NCBI GenBank assembly: GCA_938038825.1
Contig: CALHST010000322.1
Location: forward strand, 1-13,730
DNA: 13,730 nt
Direction of reading: 5' to 3'
Origin: an uncultured Paracoccaceae bacterium
GTDB lineage: Bacteria > Pseudomonadota > Alphaproteobacteria > Rhodobacterales > Rhodobacteraceae
Shown: positions 1 through 5,866 of the stretch, piece after piece
Numbering within the stretch: position 1 is the stretch's first letter
How the letters are laid out: every line of letters starts with the position of its first letter
Notes under the pieces: model-generated
The model's input: only the letters and a program-made list of their open reading frames with translations
What the model was told of the DNA's origin: nothing
Database searches by the model: none
Made by a program: the position numbers and the translations under genes

Positions 1-316
1 CAATTCCGTCTGGATCGTCAAATGCGCCAAGCGCCAGATGATAGGTGCCGTGATGCTCACCCGGCGCGGTCACACGATAGTACAACGTGCTGCCACATTG
101 ACGGCAAAACCCACGCTCGGCCCAAGGCGAAGATGTGTAGACAGCACGCGTTTCATCTGTGCTAAACGTCACCTTGTCCCCGGCGACCTGAACCCCAAGG
201 AAAATGCCCCCCGATGATTTGCGGCACATGGCACAATGGCATGCCCCTGTTTCCGTGACTTCACAGGTCACCTCAAAGCGAACGCCGCCGCACAAACATC
301 CCGCTGATTTTGACAT
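1..316 (-). CDS. GFA/CENP-V family zinc protein, partial (C-terminus beyond left edge)
   Basis: The first 105 residues are visible and read off the left edge. The start is the second of two nearby ATGs; the other frame stops after 17 codons. An AGGAGA ribosome site (323-328) lies six bases upstream. The protein opens with the GFA signature: Cys7 and Cys9 (CLCGGVRFE), then Cys26-His-Cys28 and Cys31 (CHCAMCRKSSGG), then Cys71 and Cys74 (CRQCGSTLYY). These match the zinc-binding cysteines of the glutathione-dependent formaldehyde-activating enzyme/CENP-V fold. The founding member was proposed to speed formation of S-hydroxymethylglutathione, but most family members have no proven reaction. It is divergently transcribed from a glutathione S-transferase, which fits a thiol or detoxification role by inference only. 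Family assignment is firm; the substrate is unknown. Confidence 0.9.
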   Translation of the reverse strand, partial: MSKSAGCLCGGVRFEVTCEVTETGACHCAMCRKSSGGIFLGVQVAGDKVTFSTDETRAVYTSSPWAERGFCRQCGSTLYYRVTAPGEHHGTYHLALGAFDDPDGI

Positions 317-327
317 CTCATGTCTCC

Positions 328-343
328 TGCATTTTTGAATGCA
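328..343. promoter_or_regulatory. Perfect inverted repeat just upstream of the GFA gene
   Basis: TGCATT and AATGCA arms (6 bp each) are separated by TTTG. The repeat touches the upstream edge of the GFA ribosome-binding site. It could be a repressor operator or a weak hairpin in the GFA leader. Only the symmetry is seen; the role is inferred. Confidence 0.35.
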
Positions 344-363
344 CCCTGAATACCCCAACGCCA

Positions 364-389
364 TGACACATTTTGTCAGCAGTTTGACA
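364..389. promoter_or_regulatory. TGACA/TGTCA half-site cluster with a TTGACA -35-like box in the GFA-GST spacer
   Basis: TGACA (364-368) and TGTCA (374-378) form an inverted repeat with a 5-base spacer. A third TGACA (385-389) is part of TTGACA at 384-389, a perfect sigma70-type -35 hexamer facing the GST gene. I see no convincing -10 at 16-18 bases: 407-412 is a poor match, and the nearest TA-containing hexamer is about 20 bases away. The arrangement suggests a regulator site overlapping the GST promoter. The half sites are seen; binding is inferred. Confidence 0.3.
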
Positions 390-442
390 TTTGCCGTTCT
401 GGCGGAACACGCTAAGGTCACACGAAATGGGGGATCGCGAAG

Positions 443-1036
443 ATGTACACTGTCATTGGCGGAGTTTCGAGCCGCACCTTCCGCGTGTTGTGGGCCTTGG
501 AAGAACTTGGCCTGACCTACGACCACATCGCATCGCCACCACAGTCTCCAGACGTGACCAAGCTGAACCCGCTTGGCAAAATCCCTGTCCTCATGGATGG
601 CGCAACTGCGTTGACAGATAGCGTCGCGATCATGACGTATCTGGCCGACAAACATGGAGGTTTGACAGCCCCCGGCGGCACACGTGAACGGGCTCAACAG
701 GATGCGATGACTATGTGGCTGATCGACGAGTTTGATGCCGCGCTTTGGCTGACGGCCAAACATGGGTTTGTCTTGCCAGAAGATCAACGGTTGCCCGAGA
801 TCAAGCCATTCATCCGTAAAGAATTTGCCAGGCAACTCGATATTTTCGAGACGAAAATTCAAGGTGACTTCGTTATGGGGGACACGCTTACAGTGCCGGA
901 TATTCTGGCAGTCCACTGTTTGAATTGGGCGATCGGTGCCAAATTTCCGTTAGAGAATGCCGCTGTGAACACCTATGCAAAGCGCCTGCGTGACCGCCCC
1001 GCTTTCAAACGCGTTCGTGGCTTAAACATTTCGTAA
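443..1036 (+). CDS. Glutathione S-transferase family protein
   Basis: A 197-residue cytosolic GST of normal length. The N-terminal thioredoxin-like domain (about 1-75) has Ser9-Ser10-Arg11 at the position where GSTs place the thiol-activating residue. It also has the NPLGKIPVL segment with cis-Pro48 and the Asp59-Ser60 pair (LTDSVAI) that binds the glutathione gamma-glutamyl group. The helical C-terminal domain (about 85-197) contains the TVPDILAVHCLNWA segment with the N-capping-box Asp typical of the fold. Enzymes of this family conjugate glutathione to electrophiles or act in disulfide and dehalogenation chemistry; the substrate cannot be told from sequence. GGGGGA at 429-434, eight bases before the ATG, supports the start. 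The gene is divergent from a GFA-family gene, and its TAA lies at the edge of a REP-like palindrome. Confidence 0.93.
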   Translation: MYTVIGGVSSRTFRVLWALEELGLTYDHIASPPQSPDVTKLNPLGKIPVLMDGATALTDSVAIMTYLADKHGGLTAPGGTRERAQQDAMTMWLIDEFDAALWLTAKHGFVLPEDQRLPEIKPFIRKEFARQLDIFETKIQGDFVMGDTLTVPDILAVHCLNWAIGAKFPLENAAVNTYAKRLRDRPAFKRVRGLNIS

Positions 1037-1063
1037 CCCAGCGTGAGCTGAAGCTCACCCTAC
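1033..1063 (-). repeat. REP-like palindrome, left copy
   Basis: The core is GTGAGCT (1043-1049), GA, AGCTCAC (1052-1058), a 7-bp perfect stem. Read on the minus strand it begins GTAGGGTGAGCTTCAGCTCA and continues to end in GTTAC. The right copy begins GTAAGGTGAGCTTTAGCTCA and also ends in GTAAC-like sequence. The two copies face each other, as in a REP doublet or REPIN. The stop codon of the GST gene (1034-1036) lies in the outer edge of this copy. It may also act as a terminator hairpin, but no T-run follows. Confidence 0.6.
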
Positions 1064-1127
1064 AGACAAACCCAAAGTCAGGTCTGACATAGGCCGGGCC
1101 GACCCGCGCGGCACAGATGTTCAGCCC

Positions 1128-1153
1128 GTAAGGTGAGCTTTAGCTCACGTAAC
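1128..1153 (+). repeat. REP-like palindrome, right copy
   Basis: The core is GTGAGCT (1133-1139), TT, AGCTCAC (1142-1148). Including the flanks the two 12-base arms match at 10 positions. It is an inverted, slightly diverged copy of the element at 1033-1063. On the minus strand this copy encodes the last residues (Tyr-Val-Ser) and the TAA stop (1140-1142) of the flavoprotein gene, so it supplies the end of the reading frame. Confidence 0.6.
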
Positions 1154-2297
1154 GCGCAGCAGCCGCCCCAGCCCAAGCTCCAGTTGCAAAACATCCTGTT
1201 AACAACCAACCACCCGTTGGTGCCTCCCAGTCGAGCATTTCGCCACAACAAAAGACCCCACGTTGGTCGCGCAGCATCAAATCTGGATCCAGCTCCGAAA
1301 AGGACACGCCGCCGGCGGTCGAAATCGCCTTGTCGATTGACATAACCCCGGATGTCGCCACGGGCACAGCTTTGATCAAATGCGCCAAGTCGTGCATCGT
1401 CATATCGGGAACACCCCCCGTGGCTTCGAACACAAGCCCGACCTTCACAGCAGGTAATTTCAAGGACTTGTTCAACCAACGAGACAGCGTCACCTTTTTG
1501 GGCCGTTCCTCAAGCTTGTCGACCACATATGGAATATCGCGTTCCGGCAACAAATCGATTGTGACCTGCGCGCCCCGTCGCACTGCAGGCGTCAAACTAT
1601 ACAACCCGCCGCCCTCAAGCCCGTCGGCGGTAACAACCCCTTCTCCTTGGGATACAACGTCACCCGCGTGCCAGCGCACATTTTTCACGGCCTGCCCCCA
1701 GAACCGCTGCATGGACGGGGTCCATGCCACGCGCACCCCAGCGTTTGCAGCTTCAAATGGAACCGTCTTGGCCTGAAGCCATTCGGCCCAACGGCCGTCC
1801 GAGCCCAGACGTGCCCAACTTGCCCCACCGCAGGCTAAAACGGTGACATCACTGTCGCGCGCGACATCATTGATGATTGGGTTTGTGCCAAACAGACCGC
1901 TACACTGTGCGCGGCGCTCCAGCGACACGCCCAATGCATCCAGCCGCCCCAACCACGCCCGCAACAAAGGCGAGGCTTTCATGGCTTTCGGGAACACCCG
2001 CCCCGTTGACCCGGAAAATACCTCGATCCCCAAACCTTCGGCCCAGTGCCGCAAAGCCGTGTTGTCAAACGCCTCTAACGCAGGGCGCAACGCTTCGGCC
2101 GCGTTCCCGTAACCCGACAAGAGCCGATCAAAATCCCCCTCAAGCGTGAGGTTCAAACCCGATTTCCCAGCCATCAGAAATTTGCGCGCAGGAGAGGGTT
2201 TTGCTTCGTAGACTGTGACGCTCAGGCCCGCTTTGGCCATGACTTCGGCGGCCATCAACCCTGCGGGTCCTGCCCCGATGACGGCAGCACGCGTCAC
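1140..2297 (-). CDS. TIGR03862/HI0933-like family FAD-dependent flavoprotein
   Basis: A 385-residue cytosolic flavoprotein. The N-terminus carries a Rossmann dinucleotide fold with GxGxxG at 8-13 (IGAGPAGLMAAE), and Glu31 ends the second strand (VTVYEAKP) where it would hold the FAD ribose. The family motif AGKSGLNLT follows at 43-51. Near the C-terminus are the second FAD-contact motif and the GEMLDWEAPTGGWLL block typical of HI0933/YhiN/BaiN-like proteins. The reaction is not established for this subgroup; distant relatives (BaiN) reduce steroid double bonds. It starts at GTG and overlaps the mscS-like gene's TGA by 4 bases, so the two are probably co-transcribed and translationally coupled. 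Its last codons and stop lie in a REP-like palindrome. Family sure, function unknown. Confidence 0.9.
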   Translation of the reverse strand: MTRAAVIGAGPAGLMAAEVMAKAGLSVTVYEAKPSPARKFLMAGKSGLNLTLEGDFDRLLSGYGNAAEALRPALEAFDNTALRHWAEGLGIEVFSGSTGRVFPKAMKASPLLRAWLGRLDALGVSLERRAQCSGLFGTNPIINDVARDSDVTVLACGGASWARLGSDGRWAEWLQAKTVPFEAANAGVRVAWTPSMQRFWGQAVKNVRWHAGDVVSQGEGVVTADGLEGGGLYSLTPAVRRGAQVTIDLLPERDIPYVVDKLEERPKKVTLSRWLNKSLKLPAVKVGLVFEATGGVPDMTMHDLAHLIKAVPVATSGVMSIDKAISTAGGVSFSELDPDLMLRDQRGVFCCGEMLDWEAPTGGWLLTGCFATGAWAGAAAARYVS

Positions 2298-3616
2298 GTA
2301 GGCAGGCCGCCTTTGATCTCGACCACACGCTGCGGATAGGGGATTTCGATGTCGGCCTCTTTCAGCGCATTCCAGATCAGGAACAGCACGTCAGATGTGT
2401 ATTTGTTATCCCCGTCATCAATGCCGTTCACCCAAAACTCCACCGCAAAATCAATTCCGCTATCCCCAAATCCACGCAATTCACAGTCCGGCGGATAGGG
2501 CATTTTCAAAACGTCGGGATGTTTGGCCACGGCTTTTTCAATCAGATCCGGCACCAAATTGATATCTGTGTCATAGCTGACAGAAAAGGGTGCCTCGTAT
2601 CTGTTGGCGCTGCCCCCATCCGAAAAGTTAACCACCCGCGTGGTGATGAAATCTTCGTTTGGCACCACAATCCAGCGACCATCAAATGTCTCAAGGATCG
2701 TGGCGCGGGCCATCATCTTGACAATTGTGCCGGCTTCCCCGCCATCCAACTCGACATAATCACCGACCGTGGCTTGCCCTTCGACCAGCAGGATCACACC
2801 CGAAATAAAGTTCGACGCGATCTTTTGCAGACCAAAACCAAGACCAACGCCGATGGCCCCCCCCAGAACCGCCAAGGCGGACAGGTTGATCCCCATGATG
2901 TTCATCAGCAACAGGAACGCGATGCCAAAGATCATAAATTCGATGGATTTGGCCGCCAATTGACGCAACGACGGGCGCATCTCTTCTTGTTTCTGGATAA
3001 ATTGCGACGATTGCTCGTTCGACCAACGCCCCAACCAGAACAGGACAGACCCTGCGATCAAACCCCGCACAATCGACATGACCGAAAACGAAATATTCCC
3101 AAGCGATACAATCGTTTCGCTTAGTCGCAGCTGCACCAGATCCAGCAGGCCAACGGCATACAAAGCCGCAATTGGGATCAGGACAAATTTGCCAAAGACC
3201 TTCAGGAACGGGTCCTGAATAATATCGCGCACAAGGGCACGCACCGCCAGGAACAAAAACACCCGTTTTCCGAATGCAATCACTGCACCACTGTCAAAGA
3301 TCGACCGGACAATACCTTCGCCAATGCCAGTGAACACATAGGCTAACAAGGGCAACAGCAACGGCAAGAACATCATCACAAATCGCCGCGGCTTGCTCAG
3401 CAGGTTCTCGGTCTCACCCGGATCCAAAAGCCGCGCCAATGTCGGGCGCAACCGACGGGTGACAAAGACTGCGATGAAATATGCAACAAGCAGCAATCCA
3501 AATTGCGACCAAGCCGCCGGACTTAACAGCCATCCCTGCGCAAGGTCCCAGGCTTGCAACGCATAGCCGGCAGCTTGCTGAACAATCTCAGGCTGGCTCT
3601 CCAGATCAAACTCCAT
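2294..3616 (-). CDS. MscS-family mechanosensitive ion channel
   Basis: A 440-residue inner-membrane protein, longer than the roughly 286 residues of E. coli MscS because of extra N-terminal membrane segments. Hydrophobic stretches occur near 38-53, 79-98, 112-128, 143-162, 175-196 and 224-252. The pore-lining helix follows (about 246-280) with the Gly/Ala-rich pattern GGAIGVGLGFGLQKIASNF. The MscS beta domain comes next, with the conserved VVPN at 317-320, then the alpha/beta cytoplasmic domain ending in IPYPQR (425-430). Such channels open under membrane tension to release solutes during hypo-osmotic shock. The ATG is preceded by AGGTGA (minus strand, 3623-3628). It shares a 61-base upstream gap with the divergent HNH gene and overlaps the flavoprotein downstream. 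Extended subfamily members often lack measured channel activity. Confidence 0.93.
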   Translation of the reverse strand: MEFDLESQPEIVQQAAGYALQAWDLAQGWLLSPAAWSQFGLLLVAYFIAVFVTRRLRPTLARLLDPGETENLLSKPRRFVMMFLPLLLPLLAYVFTGIGEGIVRSIFDSGAVIAFGKRVFLFLAVRALVRDIIQDPFLKVFGKFVLIPIAALYAVGLLDLVQLRLSETIVSLGNISFSVMSIVRGLIAGSVLFWLGRWSNEQSSQFIQKQEEMRPSLRQLAAKSIEFMIFGIAFLLLMNIMGINLSALAVLGGAIGVGLGFGLQKIASNFISGVILLVEGQATVGDYVELDGGEAGTIVKMMARATILETFDGRWIVVPNEDFITTRVVNFSDGGSANRYEAPFSVSYDTDINLVPDLIEKAVAKHPDVLKMPYPPDCELRGFGDSGIDFAVEFWVNGIDDGDNKYTSDVLFLIWNALKEADIEIPYPQRVVEIKGGLPT

Positions 3617-3664
3617 TGCACATCACCTCTTGCATTGTCGCGCGCTTGCCCCACTCTTTGAGCC

Positions 3665-3669
3665 AAGGA
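3665..3669 (+). promoter_or_regulatory. Ribosome-binding site deciding the HNH start
   Basis: AAGGA lies eight bases before the ATG at 3678. It overlaps an alternative in-frame ATG at 3669, so it cannot serve that one. This favours the 99-residue product over upstream in-frame starts. Confidence 0.55.
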
Positions 3670-3677
3670 TGCCGCCC

Positions 3678-3977
3678 ATGCAAGACCCCGACCCCATCTG
3701 CCCCCTGTGCGACCGCCCAATACCAGCGGATGTTCCCCAATCTTTGCATCACCTCATCCCCAAACTCAAAGGCGGCAAAGGCGGCCCGACAGTGTTGCTG
3801 CACCACATTTGCCACCGTGAAATACACGCCACATTGTCCGAAGCCGAACTTGCCCGCGATTACAACACACCAGAGGCCCTGAAATCCCACCCAAGGCTTG
3901 CGAAATTCATTCAATGGGTCGCAAAACGCCCCGCAGATTTCAATTCCAAAGTCCCCGGAAAACGCCGCCAACGCTGA
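3678..3977 (+). CDS. Small stand-alone HNH nuclease-domain protein
   Basis: A 99-residue protein consisting almost entirely of one HNH fold. Zinc ligand pairs are visible: CPLC (Cys8, Cys11) and CHREIH (Cys45, His50). The catalytic-type HHLIPK motif is at 24-29, followed by a Lys/Gly-rich turn. The domain is of the McrA-like bacterial kind that nicks or cuts DNA using one divalent metal. A basic tail (KRRQR) could aid nucleic-acid binding. There is no partner methylase, terminase, intein or restriction gene nearby. It sits between housekeeping genes, divergent from the MscS-like gene, so it may be a domesticated nuclease. A longer start at 3630 is open but has weaker ribosome-site support. 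Fold likely; biological role unknown. Confidence 0.82.
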   Translation: MQDPDPICPLCDRPIPADVPQSLHHLIPKLKGGKGGPTVLLHHICHREIHATLSEAELARDYNTPEALKSHPRLAKFIQWVAKRPADFNSKVPGKRRQR

Positions 3978-4206
3978 TGCGGGGAGAATTTGAGAGGCCC
4001 TCCTCTCAAGACGCGCGCGGTCTCGCGCAGATAAATCATGTGCTGCGCTGTGCGCAGCTCCGGCAGATCACTGCGCGCAAATATGGACCGTTTGAGCAGT
4101 TTTTCAGGGGGATTCCGCGCAAATGTGAATTCGAGGGGGTAACGGCCTTGACCCCCACGCCCAGTCGGATCATTCAGGAGCGGTCGCAAAAATCCGGAGT
4201 TTATTA
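3978..4206. other. 229-base gene-free gap with several hairpins before the DUF2125 gene
   Basis: I see no convincing gene here. The gap contains a perfect 8-bp stem (TTGAGAGG 3990-3997, CCTCTCAA 4002-4009) and a GCGCG/CGCGC stem (4013-4017, 4024-4028). It also has a perfect 7-bp stem (GCTGCGC 4042-4048, GCGCAGC 4052-4058) and GGGGGT/ACCCCC arms (4135-4140, 4151-4156). None is followed by a T-run, so these are not textbook terminators. They could terminate HNH transcription or structure the leader of the next gene. GGAG at 4196-4199 is the ribosome site for the ATG at 4207. No strong sigma70 promoter was recognised. Confidence 0.5.
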
Positions 4207-5733
4207 ATGTCTCTTCGCAATTCAATTTCACTGTCCGCCTTTGTTTTCGCGCTCGCCGCTAGTCCGAGCCTTGCCGATGTTACGGCTGACGATGTCTGGG
4301 CGGACTGGAAATCCTATATGGAGGGATTTGGATACACGCTCACCGCCTCTGAAAGACTTGATGGAAGCACGCTGACCATTTCAAACCTCGCGATGACATA
4401 TCTGCTTCCCGAAGGCGAAGGCAGCTTTACAACCAAATTGCCAAACCTGATCTTCACAGAAACCGGTTCTGGGTCGGTCAACGTCACGTTGCCGACAGAA
4501 ATGCCTCTTGAGTTTGATATGAAGCCGCCCCAAGGCGACTCTGCAAAAGGCGTTTTGATGGTCACGCAGCAGAACCCTGTCATGGTGGTGAGCGGTGATC
4601 CAACTGACATGACCTACACGTCAAGCTCCGACGCGCTGACAGTGACTCTGGCATCGTTAGAGATTGATGGCTCCGAGATTTCGACAGAGCAATTTGACAT
4701 GAACGTCACGCTTGCGGACCTGTCCGCGGTTACCCGCATGGAAATTGGCGATGTGCGGGGATACACCCAAAATATGTCGATGGGCGCGCTGACCTATTCC
4801 ATTCTTTTTGATATCCCAGATGGCCCAGACGCTGGCAATCTTGACCTAAAAGGGTCGATGAATGGTGCGACATTTTCTGGAACGGGCAAGATTCCGACCA
4901 ATACAGATGTGAATGACGTGAATGCGATGCTGGATGCGGGTTTTGCCATCGACGGCGGCTTCAGCTTTGACGCTGGCGAAACACGTGTGAACGCTGTAAC
5001 GCCAGACGGTCCTTTTGCCGCAACATCGACATCTGAGGGCGGTTCGGCAAGAGTTGTCATGGGCGATGATGGTCTGACTTATGATGCGCAACAAACCAAT
5101 CTGGTTGTCAGCGCACAGCAAATTCCACAATTTCCGTTCCCGGTCAGCTTTGAAATGGGCAAGTCAGCGTTCAACCTGACTATGCCCCTGCGCGCCAAAG
5201 ACAGCGAGCAGGATTTTGCATTTGGTCTGACTTTGGGTGATTTTTCCGTGTCAGAGGTGATTTGGAACTTGTTTGACCCAGCCGCGCAATTGCCGCGTGA
5301 TCCGGCAACCATTGCCTTGGATCTGACCGGCAAAGCAAAAGTTCTGCTGAACTTCATGGACCCCGAACAAGCAATCCTGCTGGAAAATGGCACCGCACCG
5401 GGCGAGCTGAACGCGCTGAACATCAATTCCATTTTGCTGTCCGCAGCTGGGGCCGAAGTGTCTGGCAACGGGGCATTCACGTTTGATAACTCAGACACCA
5501 CAACATTCGACGGCATGCCAAAACCGGAAGGCGCTTTGGACGTGCGGGTCAGTGGCGCCAACGGGCTGATGGATACGTTGGTAAGCATGGGCCTGCTGCC
5601 GCAAGAGCAAGTTCTGGGCGCGCGCATGATGATGGGTCTCTTTGGTGTGCAACAGGGTGACGATGTTTTGACCTCCAAGATTGAGGTCAATCCCGAAGGC
5701 CACGTTTTGGCAAACGGCCAGCGTTTGCGCTAG
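4207..5733 (+). CDS. DUF2125 domain-containing exported protein
   Basis: A 508-residue protein with a clear signal peptide: Arg4, a hydrophobic stretch at 7-18, then Ser-Leu-Ala (21-23) as a signal peptidase I site. The mature protein would be periplasmic or bound to the periplasmic face. The rest is a long run of alternating Thr/Ser-rich beta strands with Gly and Asp turns, few Lys or Cys, and many Leu-x-Leu or Val-x-Val patterns. I recognise it as an alphaproteobacterial DUF2125 protein, a family of unknown function. The beta-rich repeats loosely recall AsmA-like or lipid-transfer-type proteins, but I see no specific motif, so this is speculation. GGAG lies seven bases before the ATG. It is followed on the same strand by the pmbA-lpxK cluster after a hairpin-rich gap, so it is probably a separate transcript. 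Confidence 0.82.
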   Translation: MSLRNSISLSAFVFALAASPSLADVTADDVWADWKSYMEGFGYTLTASERLDGSTLTISNLAMTYLLPEGEGSFTTKLPNLIFTETGSGSVNVTLPTEMPLEFDMKPPQGDSAKGVLMVTQQNPVMVVSGDPTDMTYTSSSDALTVTLASLEIDGSEISTEQFDMNVTLADLSAVTRMEIGDVRGYTQNMSMGALTYSILFDIPDGPDAGNLDLKGSMNGATFSGTGKIPTNTDVNDVNAMLDAGFAIDGGFSFDAGETRVNAVTPDGPFAATSTSEGGSARVVMGDDGLTYDAQQTNLVVSAQQIPQFPFPVSFEMGKSAFNLTMPLRAKDSEQDFAFGLTLGDFSVSEVIWNLFDPAAQLPRDPATIALDLTGKAKVLLNFMDPEQAILLENGTAPGELNALNINSILLSAAGAEVSGNGAFTFDNSDTTTFDGMPKPEGALDVRVSGANGLMDTLVSMGLLPQEQVLGARMMMGLFGVQQGDDVLTSKIEVNPEGHVLANGQRLR

Positions 5734-5753
5734 GCCCGCTGCTCCGAAACGGC

Positions 5754-5831
5754 GCGGCGTATCCGCCGCACATGATCCAGTGATGAGGGGGGAGTCCCCC
5801 TCAAACTCCCCCGGCGCCTTGCGTCGGGGGA
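5754..5831. repeat. Three consecutive GC-rich hairpins between DUF2125 and pmbA
   Basis: Hairpin 1 is GCGGCG (5754-5759), TATC, CGCCGC (5764-5769). Hairpin 2 is TGAGGGGG (5784-5791), GAGT, CCCCCTCA (5796-5803). Hairpin 3 is TCCCCCGGCGC (5807-5817), CTT, GCGTCGGGGGA (5821-5831), eleven pairs with one G-T wobble. They fill most of the 133-base gap. No T-run follows, so intrinsic termination is uncertain; transcript protection or a dispersed intergenic repeat are alternatives. Hairpin 2 resembles the one at 10628-10647. Confidence 0.6.
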
Positions 5832-5866
5832 TTGCGCTTGGGGCGGCGCCGGATTACCTCAGTCCC

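Noticed and set aside
1043..1148. CRISPR array or tandem repeat made of the GTGAGCT palindromes
   Set aside because: There are only two copies, in opposite orientation, and no regularly spaced third unit.
1078..1479. Minus-strand open frame of 133 codons at the end of the flavoprotein gene
   Set aside because: It lies within and beyond the true frame of the TIGR03862-like gene, has no homologous character and an odd Arg/Trp/Cys-rich composition.
3990..4009. Intrinsic terminator of the HNH gene
   Set aside because: The 8-bp stem is good but is followed by GACGCGCG, with no T-run, so I list it only as an inverted repeat.
3911..4231. Minus-strand 106-codon frame spanning the HNH-DUF2125 gap
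   Set aside because: It overlaps the ends of two well-supported genes, has no ribosome site that I can see and no recognisable motif. Kept only as a possible relic in the findings.
5079..5690. Minus-strand 203-codon frame opposite the DUF2125 gene
   Set aside because: It is a Ser/Pro-rich antisense shadow of a strong coding frame with a signal peptide; no family pattern.
5681..5866. N-terminal extension of PmbA by 62 codons
   Set aside because: It would run through three hairpins and overlap the DUF2125 end. The family length and N-terminal pattern fit the ATG at 5867.
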